Shown here in pieces: positions 1-6,115 of a stretch of 8,025 bases of DNA. Each line of letters begins with the position of its first letter. Within the stretch, counting starts at the first letter, position 1. The stretch covers positions 1 through 8,025 of the forward strand of contig JAPLGH010000189.1 of the NCBI GenBank assembly GCA_026390285.1, read 5' to 3'. The position numbers and the translations under genes are program-made. The stretch comes from Caldisericota bacterium (GTDB taxonomy: Bacteria; Caldisericota; Caldisericia; Cryosericales; Cryosericaceae). The notes under the pieces are model-generated. The model was not told the DNA's origin. It ran no database searches and worked only from the letters and a program-made list of their open reading frames with translations.

Positions 1-455
1 AATACGTCCTGTTGCTTCCCAAGAACGGGCACACACGCACGCAGCTACTGGAGCAGTTCTCTGGTCAGAGCAGGGCCATTCTGCTCATTCCCTTCGACTA
101 CCTCAGCTTTGGCGACATCGTCTCAGCGAAGTTTCTGTTCGTCACCAAGCTGCAGTTTCCCAACTCATTTCTTCCAACAGTGACGCGCCTCAAACAGGCA
201 CTCAAAGAGAAGCGGGGCGACCCATTCCGACAGTTCGACCTGCCCTATGCACTGACTCTGCTGCAGTACACACTGCATCAGATGGACCCGCGAACGCTGC
301 GAACCGTCTTCATGCTGGACAACCGCAGCTTCAGTACAGCCTATGCAGATCGTATCCGCACCGTCCTGCCGACGCCGTCGTTGTTTCTTCCCATGGAAAG
401 CCAGGAGAGCCTCTTGCAGCATCTCGACCGGTGGATACGCAACCAGACTCTCTGA
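1..455 (+). CDS. DinG-like helicase, C-terminal end (5' partial)
   Basis: The reading frame is open from the window edge (first full codon at 3) to the TGA at 453-455, so only the last ~150 residues are visible. The order of elements follows the C-terminal helicase domain of the DinG/XPD-like superfamily 2 group: a nucleotide-fold strand (AILLIP), then the family's 'KLPFP' element as KLQFP, a 'GDPFRQFDLPYAL' stretch matching the usual G-x-x-F-x-x-Y-x-LP-x-A, a helix at the place of motif VI, and an LD-x-R strand (MLDNR). Where active members have a QGxGRxIR-type motif VI, this protein reads QYTLHQM, without the expected Arg, and the motif V region (IPFDYLSFGDI) also lacks the usual acidic/Gly pattern. 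Family assignment is from recalled sequence resemblance. Loss of ATPase or helicase activity is inferred. The N-terminal Walker motifs lie outside the window. Confidence 0.6.
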   Translation, partial: YVLLLPKNGHTRTQLLEQFSGQSRAILLIPFDYLSFGDIVSAKFLFVTKLQFPNSFLPTVTRLKQALKEKRGDPFRQFDLPYALTLLQYTLHQMDPRTLRTVFMLDNRSFSTAYADRIRTVLPTPSLFLPMESQESLLQHLDRWIRNQTL

Positions 456-512
456 CACATTCGTAAGGTCTCGCGCATGAACCATCTCGGCCACCGGCAG
501 GCATCGTAGTTC

Positions 513-518
513 AGGAGG
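513..518 (+). promoter_or_regulatory. Shine-Dalgarno deciding the secernin start
   Basis: A perfect AGGAGG lies 6 nt before the ATG at 525 but only 3 nt before the in-frame GTG at 522. This supports the downstream start, which leaves Cys as residue 2. Confidence 0.75.
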
Positions 519-524
519 CACGTG

Positions 525-1856
525 ATGTGTGATACGCTTGCAGTTCTTGCTCCAATGACATTGAATGGCCATACGTTGCTGGCGAAGAACAGTGACCGCG
601 AGCCGAACGAAGCCCAGCTCCTGACAGTTGTGCCACACAAGGCCCACAGCGAGCTGAGCCTCAGGACGACGTACATCGAAGTCGATCAGGTCCGCGAAAC
701 GAACGCCGTCCTGCTCTGCAGACCGTTCTGGATGTGGGGTGCCGAGATGGGCATCAACGAACATGGTGTCGCCATTGGCAACGAGGCGGTCTTCACGCGT
801 GGGGGGTACGGTGCAGCGGGGCTGACCGGCATGGATTTGCTCAGGCTGGCTCTGGAACGCTGCGACAATGCTCGCTCAGCCGTAGATATGATCATTGCGC
901 TCTTGGAACAACATGGCCAGGGCGGCAACTGTGGCTTTACCAGGCGATTCTTGTACAACAACAGCTTCCTGGTCGCCGACACAGCTGATGCCTGGGTCCT
1001 GGAGACAGTCGGAAAGCAATGGGCTCGCAAGAAGGTCGGGGGAACAGGGGCGATCTCCAACCTTCTGACCATCGGCTCCGACTGGGACGAGCTGTCGCCG
1101 GGTGCTGAGGAGTTCGCCAAGCAGAAGCACCTGCTACGCGGCGAGGACAGGATGGATTTCGCGGCCTCGTTCTCTGACCCTCTGTTCACGAGGTTCTCCA
1201 GAGCGCGTGCGCGTCGTGCCAGCAGCCTCCGCTCCATCGGTTCAAGCGTTCAGGCCACCGCAGCAACGATGAAAACAGCGCTGCGCCAGCATGACGACCC
1301 GGGCTATGGTCTCTCAGCTGGCAGCGTCGGGTCGGTTTGCATGCATTTTGGCGGTCTCGTGGGTGATCAGACGGTCGGCAGCATGGTGGCAGACCTCGAC
1401 ACATCCGGACCTGTCGCATGGGTCACGGGAGCGTCGGCGCCGTGCGTTGCCCTGTTCAAGCCGCTCGTGCTGGATGCCGAAGGCTCCGGTCTGTTCGGTG
1501 AGACCCAGCAGGAAGAGGCTCTCAGCTACTGGCTCGAGAACGAGCGCATTGCGCGGAACCTGCAAAACAACTATGGAGAGAAGCATCAGGCCATCGAGAA
1601 GCTGCGGTTCCCCCTCGAACAGCGTTTCGAGAAGACGATGGCCGACGCAGCGCCAGAATATCGCAAGCAAGCTGCGCGGGAGTGCTTCGAGCTGGAGAAG
1701 GAGTACCGTGTCGCCGTCTGGAAAGCGATTGGGCCGCTGGATCACCCGACGAGACACTCCCCTCTGTTCTCCCTGCAATGGCGGGGCGAAAACAGGGATC
1801 TCCTCCGTCGGTGGCCCGCCTACGGGCAGTCTTCAGAGAACGCTTCTACCTCGTAG
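525..1856 (+). CDS. Secernin-type C69 family peptidase (Ntn hydrolase)
   Basis: This 443-residue protein begins Met-Cys-Asp-Thr and matches the secernin branch of peptidase family C69. Diagnostic stretches are KNSDREPNEAQ near residues 21-31, TYIEVDQV, the WGAEMGINEHGVAIGNEAVF-type block near residues 73-92, GQGGNCG and the VLETVGK-W element. Cys2 is the presumed N-terminal nucleophile, freed by Met removal. The ATG at 525 is preferred over the GTG at 522 because AGGAGG at 513-518 lies 6 nt upstream of it and because it puts Cys at residue 2. Family members are dipeptidases or secernins, and the substrate of bacterial secernins is poorly defined, so no specific reaction is claimed. It is probably cytoplasmic, since no signal peptide or membrane segment is visible. 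It starts 69 bp after the helicase-like gene and ends inside the tail of the convergent AMMECR1 gene. Length and motifs look intact. Confidence 0.88.
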   Translation: MCDTLAVLAPMTLNGHTLLAKNSDREPNEAQLLTVVPHKAHSELSLRTTYIEVDQVRETNAVLLCRPFWMWGAEMGINEHGVAIGNEAVFTRGGYGAAGLTGMDLLRLALERCDNARSAVDMIIALLEQHGQGGNCGFTRRFLYNNSFLVADTADAWVLETVGKQWARKKVGGTGAISNLLTIGSDWDELSPGAEEFAKQKHLLRGEDRMDFAASFSDPLFTRFSRARARRASSLRSIGSSVQATAATMKTALRQHDDPGYGLSAGSVGSVCMHFGGLVGDQTVGSMVADLDTSGPVAWVTGASAPCVALFKPLVLDAEGSGLFGETQQEEALSYWLENERIARNLQNNYGEKHQAIEKLRFPLEQRFEKTMADAAPEYRKQAARECFELEKEYRVAVWKAIGPLDHPTRHSPLFSLQWRGENRDLLRRWPAYGQSSENASTS

Positions 1857-2395
1857 GTGAAGACGCTCAGGCCGGGCTGAGAGAGGCTTGCTGCGGGGAG
1901 CCCAGCCTTGTGGCAGAGCGCCTCGAGGAACCCGTGGACGTTGTGTAGCTGCTCCCAGACCTGCGGCAGGAACGTGGCCTGATTGATGCCACGCTGAAGA
2001 ATGACGCCGGGGCGCGTTGCCACCAGTTTGGACTCAAGGTCCACCAGCGACGAGAACACCAGCTCGGCCGGAACAGAAAGCAGAGAGATCTCGATGCACA
2101 GGTCTCCAAGCTCCGCCTCCTCGACAGGTTCAAACCGAGGGTCGCTGAAGGCCGCCGAAAGCGCATTGGACGCAACCGCCTCGACCAGGGGAGAGACGGG
2201 CATGATCATTCCGATACAACCTCGAAGCTCTCCGCGCTCGGTCAGCGTGACAAACACGCCCTGGTCCTGCCAGAACTTGTCGTCAGGGAATTCTTGACGC
2301 GTCGGTCTCAGCTCGTGGGCATCCAGCAGCCGCATGCGAATCGATTCACGGGCCAGCAAAAGCAACTGAAGGCGTTCATGTTCATTCATGCTCAT
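1820..2395 (-). CDS. amrA: AmmeMemoRadiSam system protein A (AMMECR1 domain)
   Basis: The 191-residue product is essentially one AMMECR1 domain. It carries the family hallmark LRGCIG at residues 57-62, followed by SPLVEAVASNALSAAF, DPRFEPV and an IEISLLS strand, then a PGVILQRG-x-x-x-ATFLPQVWEQL segment near the C terminus. The start is ATG at 2395, with GGGAGGG at 2407-2401 about 5 nt upstream; ATG at 2389 (third codon) is an alternative with AGGA 6 nt away. The gene begins inside the end of amrB (14-nt overlap), implying translational coupling. It is the last gene of the operon, and its 3' end overlaps the end of the convergent secernin gene by 37 nt, with no intrinsic terminator visible. 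The biochemical role of the family is not established; its regular partnership with MEMO and a radical SAM protein is known. The in-frame open stretch back to 2560 is amrB antiframe and not part of the gene. Confidence 0.92.
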   Translation of the reverse strand: MSMNEHERLQLLLLARESIRMRLLDAHELRPTRQEFPDDKFWQDQGVFVTLTERGELRGCIGMIMPVSPLVEAVASNALSAAFSDPRFEPVEEAELGDLCIEISLLSVPAELVFSSLVDLESKLVATRPGVILQRGINQATFLPQVWEQLHNVHGFLEALCHKAGLPAASLSQPGLSVFTYEVEAFSEDCP

Positions 2396-3191
2396 TCCTG
2401 CCCTCCCAGAAACCAATCGACGTATAGCCGACGACCGCCGACTTGTCCCCTGCGGTGTCGCCTGAATTCCTATAGTCGAGGAGCTGTGACTTCCAGCCAG
2501 ACACGCGAGCCATGGCGAGGATTGTCCTGATTGGCACGAAACCACACGCATCGTCACCACTCAGCTTGCCACCCTCTCCTCTCAAAATGTGCCCGATCGT
2601 CGTACGGTCATGCTCCACTGCCACATCATACGGATCATAGTGACTGAGGTCGCTGGAAGCCACGACGAGCATGTGTGGAAGGTTCAGTGCCAGGATCTCC
2701 TGAGCCAGAATCCCCGTGTCTACATCTCCCAGCACCAGTGGAATGATGCTAAAGTCCTTGAGGGCTACCTGCAGGAATGGCAACTGCACCTCAACGGCGT
2801 GCTCCATTGTATGGGCCTGACTGGAAGTGAAGATCGACCGGGCTCTTACCAGAAGCTTCGCGGCATTCGACACGCTGATGTCTCCAAGCGGCGTTCGGAA
2901 CACGTCAGCTTCCGGCAGTGCTGCTCCCTCGAACCACACATGGTGACTTGGGGCGAGGATGACCACAGTGGTCTGCACCGACTTGCCCAGGCCTGTCAGA
3001 CAGGCATAGCCCCCTCCAGCCACCGGACCCGAGTATACGTACCCTGCATGAGGAACGATCAGCCCCCTGCACAGGGCGCCTGCTGTGACTGCTGGCAGAC
3101 GTGCGTCCTCGATATAGCCCTCGACATCGGTGCGCAGTTCACGAGCCTGCGCCGGGTAGAATTGTCCGGCAACGACGGCACTTCGTATCAT
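2382..3191 (-). CDS. amrB: AmmeMemoRadiSam system protein B (MEMO family)
   Basis: The 269-residue protein is a full-length MEMO-family member, structurally related to class III extradiol (LigB-type) dioxygenases. Visible family motifs are AGQFYP (8-13), VPHAGYVYSG (46-55), APSHH (80-84), the MEHAVEVQLPFL block (129-140), SSDLSHYDPY (179-188) and DACG-x-x-PI (214-221). His48, His83/84 and Cys216 sit where the two His and one Cys metal ligands of human MEMO1 fall, so metal binding appears preserved (inference from recalled alignment). The start at 3191 overlaps the amrS stop as ATGA and has AAGGGGTGG as ribosome site about 7 nt upstream. Upstream in-frame sequence to 3299 lies within amrS and is rejected. 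The tail (GRNEHE, then TGA at 2384-2382) overlaps the amrA start. Bacterial MEMO function is undetermined. Confidence 0.93.
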   Translation of the reverse strand: MIRSAVVAGQFYPAQARELRTDVEGYIEDARLPAVTAGALCRGLIVPHAGYVYSGPVAGGGYACLTGLGKSVQTTVVILAPSHHVWFEGAALPEADVFRTPLGDISVSNAAKLLVRARSIFTSSQAHTMEHAVEVQLPFLQVALKDFSIIPLVLGDVDTGILAQEILALNLPHMLVVASSDLSHYDPYDVAVEHDRTTIGHILRGEGGKLSGDDACGFVPIRTILAMARVSGWKSQLLDYRNSGDTAGDKSAVVGYTSIGFWEGRNEHE

Positions 3192-4198
3192 CGTTCCACC
3201 CCTTTGATGCGCGTCCCACACGTTGGACAGGTCAGCCCTGTCCTGGCTGTCACCGCGTAGCCATGCCGTTCGATGACGGTGGCCCCACACTGTGGACATC
3301 TCGTATCACTGGCTTCATCGTGACCCGGAAGGTTCCCCGAGTAGACATTGAGCAGTCCCTCCTCGTGTCCAATCTGTACAGCCCTCTCGATAGTCGCAGA
3401 GGGTGTCACTGGCCGGTCCTGCATGTGATACATCGGAAAGAACCGCGAGACGTGCCACGGCATCGCGGGGTCGACAGACGCAACAAAGTGAGCCATTGCT
3501 CTCACTTCCTCCTCGCTGTCGTTCATCCCGGGAATGATCAGCGAAGTGATCTCTTCCCAGGTTCCTGCTTCATGGATCGCTCGTATGGCGTCGAGGACGG
3601 GCTGGAGACGTCCGCCGGCCAGACGGCGGTAGAAGTCGTCGGAAAACGACTTCAGGTCGATATTGCAGGCATCGATCAGGGGCAGCGCCTCATCCAGAAG
3701 CTCCCGAGAGTAGAAGCCATTGGACACAAACACCGTGCGCAGGCCGGCCTCTCTGGCCTGCACGGCGATGTCCAGGGCATACTCCGCCCACACTGCGGGT
3801 TCATTGTAGGTGCAGGCGATCGATGATGCTCCCTGCCGCAGTGCCAGCTGCACGACAGCCTCCGGGCCCAGAAAGGGAAGGCGGGACAGCTGATCGTCCA
3901 GGTTTCGCGCCTGCGAGAGCTCATAGTTCTGGCAGAAGGTGCAGCTGAAATTGCACCCGAACGTCCCGAGTGAGAGCGCGGTCGATCCGGGGAGGAAGTG
4001 ATACAGCGGCTTCTTCTCGATGGGATCGAGAGCGACTGCTGCCGGGAGACCATAGACCAGAGATTGGAGTTCCCCCTTCACCGTGCGACGGACACTGCAC
4101 AGTCCCGTTCTCCCTTCAGCAATCAAACACCCGTGAGCACAGGCAAGACATTTGACGGCACCGCTCTCCTCCATGCGACTGAGCCTCGCTGGTCTCAT
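3188..4198 (-). CDS. amrS: AmmeMemoRadiSam system radical SAM enzyme
   Basis: The 336-residue protein has three parts. Residues 17-34 hold an N-terminal Cys cluster (C17-x2-C20-x3-C24-x9-C34). The radical SAM core carries C82-x3-C86-x2-C89 (GCNFSCTFCQN), preceded by the DPIEKKPLYHFLPG stretch typical of this family and followed by GASSIACTYNEP and an IDLKSF segment as in PflA-like activases. The C terminus has two CPxC pairs (C301/C304 and C324/C327), a small zinc-ribbon-like tail. The expected reaction is reductive AdoMet cleavage to a 5'-deoxyadenosyl radical; the substrate is unknown. Start ATG 4198 is chosen for its ATGA overlap with the pncC stop and for GGAGGAG 5 nt upstream (4210-4204). 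It sits third in the five-gene chain, between pncC and amrB. It is probably oxygen-sensitive and cytoplasmic. No expected motif is missing. Confidence 0.93.
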   Translation of the reverse strand: MRPARLSRMEESGAVKCLACAHGCLIAEGRTGLCSVRRTVKGELQSLVYGLPAAVALDPIEKKPLYHFLPGSTALSLGTFGCNFSCTFCQNYELSQARNLDDQLSRLPFLGPEAVVQLALRQGASSIACTYNEPAVWAEYALDIAVQAREAGLRTVFVSNGFYSRELLDEALPLIDACNIDLKSFSDDFYRRLAGGRLQPVLDAIRAIHEAGTWEEITSLIIPGMNDSEEEVRAMAHFVASVDPAMPWHVSRFFPMYHMQDRPVTPSATIERAVQIGHEEGLLNVYSGNLPGHDEASDTRCPQCGATVIERHGYAVTARTGLTCPTCGTRIKGVER

Positions 4199-4719
4199 GT
4201 CGTCTCCTCCACCCCTGGCGGGGTCATCTCCAGGAGCCGGATGGCCAGCCTCAGGGCTGCACGAGTCGATTCGACGCGGATATGACATCGGTCCCCGTCC
4301 AGCAATAGTCTCTCCACCCTGTACTCCCATGGCGTAGCACACGCCACAAACACCGTCCCGACAGGCGTGCCTCTATCGTCTGATGCGGGTCCGGCAACTC
4401 CTGTCGTCGCGAGCCCTACCTGCACATTCAGCCTCTCTCTGCAACCTTCAGCCATGGCTTCCGCCACCTCGGCGCTGACGGCGCCACGCTGCTCCAGCAA
4501 TTCAGCCGGCACCCCCAGGAGTGCCGTCTTCGCGCGGTCTGTGTAGCCGATCACGCCGCCCATGTAGGAGACCGACGCTCCCGGCACAGCAGTGATGGCC
4601 TCGCCCACCATCCCTCCAGTGAGCGACTCAGCCGTACCCAGGCACCAGCCCCGTCCAGCCAAGGCGTTCAAGAGGGCCCCGGCAAGCAGCAGAAGGTCCT
4701 CGTCCGTGTCCAAGCTCAT
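4195..4719 (-). CDS. pncC: Nicotinamide-nucleotide amidase (stand-alone CinA C-terminal domain)
   Basis: The 174-residue product is a single CinA C-terminal domain without the N-terminal molybdopterin-binding-like domain of full CinA, like stand-alone PncC of E. coli. Family signatures are TAES-L-TGG (residues 29-36, with Ser32 the presumed nucleophile), VPGASVSYMGGVIGYTDRAK, the LLGVP and GAVSAEVAEAMAEG region, and TTGVAGPASDD...PVGTVFVA. Position 33, often Cys in relatives (TAESCTGG), is Leu here. The enzyme deamidates nicotinamide mononucleotide to nicotinate mononucleotide in pyridine nucleotide salvage. The start ATG at 4719 overlaps the mtaD stop as ATGA, and I see no good Shine-Dalgarno before it, so translation probably depends on coupling to mtaD. 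Its stop overlaps the amrS start in the same way. The activity is inferred from family membership; some CinA-domain proteins are uncharacterised. Confidence 0.88.
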   Translation of the reverse strand: MSLDTDEDLLLLAGALLNALAGRGWCLGTAESLTGGMVGEAITAVPGASVSYMGGVIGYTDRAKTALLGVPAELLEQRGAVSAEVAEAMAEGCRERLNVQVGLATTGVAGPASDDRGTPVGTVFVACATPWEYRVERLLLDGDRCHIRVESTRAALRLAIRLLEMTPPGVEETT

Positions 4720-6008
4720 CCAATCGCCAGGCGGCGTGCCCTCCGTACCACCTCAAACCGCACCTTGTCGAGATCGATGCCCAGCAGCTGCCTATGTTCC
4801 ATGACCCAGGAACCGGCCACCATGACCGAGTCGACAGCCCTGCTGTTTGCCGACCAGAGGAGATGCGAGACCACGTTGTTCTGCGGACAGAAGGATTCAT
4901 CGTCGAGGTCCCAGAGGACCAGGTCTGCTGCGGCCCCCTCGCTCAGGGTTCCGACATCCTCAAAGCCAAGCGCTTTCGCCCCGTTGCTCCATCCCATCGC
5001 AAGAAGGCTGGCATTGCCGATATCCGCAGCATCCAGGGTTGAACCTTTCATGACCAGGCCCAGAACGCGCAACTCCTCCAGCATATCGACGTTGTCGTTG
5101 CTGGCCGCCCCATCCGTTCCCACGCACAGGTTTACGCCGCTGCCCAGCAGGAGCCGGTAGTCAGGGATGCCGGACCCCAGCTTGAGGTTGCTCTGGATGT
5201 TCAGGGCAATACTTGCTCCCGCGTCACGCAGGATCTCCGTATCACGAGCGGTCATGTGGACACAGTGCGCGGCGAGGAGCCGAGGCGGGTTGTCGAAGAA
5301 ACCCTGTCCAGCATAGTAGGTGATGGGCGAGGCTCCATACGCTACAACGAAGTCCTTGATTTCCTTGCCTGTCTCGTGAAGGTGAAACTGCACGATGACC
5401 CCCAACTCACGGGCACGCTCGAAGTTCTCCCGGACGAACTCCGAACTCGCCGTATAAGGAGCGTGAGGCCCGAAGCTGGTCTTGATGCGCCCGTCGGCTT
5501 TGTTGTTCCAGCGCACGACAAACTCCTCGGACTCCTCCAGCTTGCCCCGCTCGTTGTCGAGGGACGCAGTGCCTGTCGACAGGTTGGCGCGTACACCCGC
5601 CTCGTCCACGGCCCGGGCCACATCGTCTTCAAAGAAGTACATGTCGGCGAAGGTCGTCGTCCCGGACATGATGCCCTCAGCCAGCGCCAGCAAAGACCCA
5701 TAGTAGATATCGTCGCCATTCATGAGAGCTTCGCGTGGAAACATGTAGTGCTTGAGCCACACATCGAGCGACACTTCGTCGGCAAGCCCGCGCAGCAACG
5801 TCATGGCAAAGTGCCCGTGGGCGTTGACGAAGCCAGGAGTAACCAGGTACTTCGACGCGTCGACGACCGATGCGCCCTCGGGAGGATCGATGTGGTCAGC
5901 GATGTGTCCGATCTTCATGCCGTCCACAAGGATATCCACGACCCGTGTCGCGTCATCGCTGCCTCGTCCAGTATCAAGTATCCTGGCAGACCTCAGTACT
6001 TGTACCAT
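4716..6008 (-). CDS. mtaD: MTA/SAH (or 5'-deoxyadenosine) deaminase, amidohydrolase superfamily
   Basis: The 430-residue protein is a metal-dependent amidohydrolase of the 5-methylthioadenosine/S-adenosylhomocysteine deaminase family. The metal and catalytic residues can be read in order: H64-x-H66 (NAHGH), H209-L-H-E212 (HLHETGKE), H248 (AHCVH) and D299 (TDGAASNDN). Their spacing agrees with the characterised Thermotoga maritima enzyme as I recall it. It converts MTA or SAH to the inosine analogue plus ammonia; close relatives also accept 5'-deoxyadenosine, so substrate preference is open. The ATG at 6008 is chosen because GGAGAG (6020-6015) lies 6 nt upstream; the in-frame stretch to 6059 runs through the promoter and is rejected. 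It is the first gene of the operon, overlapping pncC by ATGA, and lies just beyond the terminator of speDE, whose products generate MTA. Intact. Confidence 0.9.
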   Translation of the reverse strand: MVQVLRSARILDTGRGSDDATRVVDILVDGMKIGHIADHIDPPEGASVVDASKYLVTPGFVNAHGHFAMTLLRGLADEVSLDVWLKHYMFPREALMNGDDIYYGSLLALAEGIMSGTTTFADMYFFEDDVARAVDEAGVRANLSTGTASLDNERGKLEESEEFVVRWNNKADGRIKTSFGPHAPYTASSEFVRENFERARELGVIVQFHLHETGKEIKDFVVAYGASPITYYAGQGFFDNPPRLLAAHCVHMTARDTEILRDAGASIALNIQSNLKLGSGIPDYRLLLGSGVNLCVGTDGAASNDNVDMLEELRVLGLVMKGSTLDAADIGNASLLAMGWSNGAKALGFEDVGTLSEGAAADLVLWDLDDESFCPQNNVVSHLLWSANSRAVDSVMVAGSWVMEHRQLLGIDLDKVRFEVVRRARRLAIG

Positions 6009-6029
6009 CGCACACTCTCCTATTTTAAT

Positions 6030-6059
6030 ATCATAGCAACTCTCGCACAAATCGCACAA
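6030..6059 (-). promoter_or_regulatory. Candidate promoter of the mtaD-pncC-amrSBA operon
   Basis: On the minus strand TTGTGC (6059-6054) and TATGAT (6035-6030) are separated by 18 nt, giving a likely transcript start near 6023 and a leader of only ~15 nt before the mtaD ATG. The site lies directly after the speE terminator, as expected for an independent operon. The -35 box overlaps the first copy of a 9-bp-period direct repeat (TTGTGCGA twice, 6059-6052 and 6050-6043), which might be a regulator site. Prediction by eye only. Confidence 0.5.
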
Positions 6060-6061
6060 GC

Positions 6062-6089
6062 AAAAAGCCCGCCCCTGTCGGGGCGGGCT
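6062..6089 (-). terminator. Rho-independent terminator of speDE
   Basis: Read on the minus strand, AGCCCGCCCC, loop GACA, GGGGCGGGCT form a perfect 10-bp GC-rich stem (arms 6089-6080 and 6075-6066) ending in a run of five T (6066-6062). It begins 27 nt after the speE stop codon. It separates polyamine transcription from the mtaD operon. The plus strand lacks a T-run after the hairpin, so it is one-directional. Confidence 0.93.
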
Positions 6090-6115
6090 GAGAAATACGT
6101 CGCAAACCTGTAGCT

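Noticed and set aside
477..509. 10-codon mini-frame before the secernin gene
   Set aside because: Too short, with no ribosome site; its only notable property is ending before the AGGAGG of the next gene.
165..764. 199-codon minus-strand frame across the helicase-like gene end and secernin start
   Set aside because: It spans two well-supported genes and the ribosome site of one of them; no domain is recognisable.
2589..3826. Two overlapping plus-strand open frames (223 and 241 codons)
   Set aside because: Both are antisense shadows of amrB and amrS, with compositions (Arg/His/Cys-rich) unlike proteins and no motifs.
4199..4342. 48-codon N-terminal extension of amrS
   Set aside because: It lies wholly inside pncC; the ATG at 4198 has a good ribosome site and the ATGA overlap, and family members begin near the N-terminal Cys cluster.
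5256..6113. 285-codon open frame on the plus strand
   Set aside because: It lies antisense across most of mtaD, which has a full set of catalytic residues; the frame is open because of codon bias, runs through the terminator and promoter, and shows no family motif.
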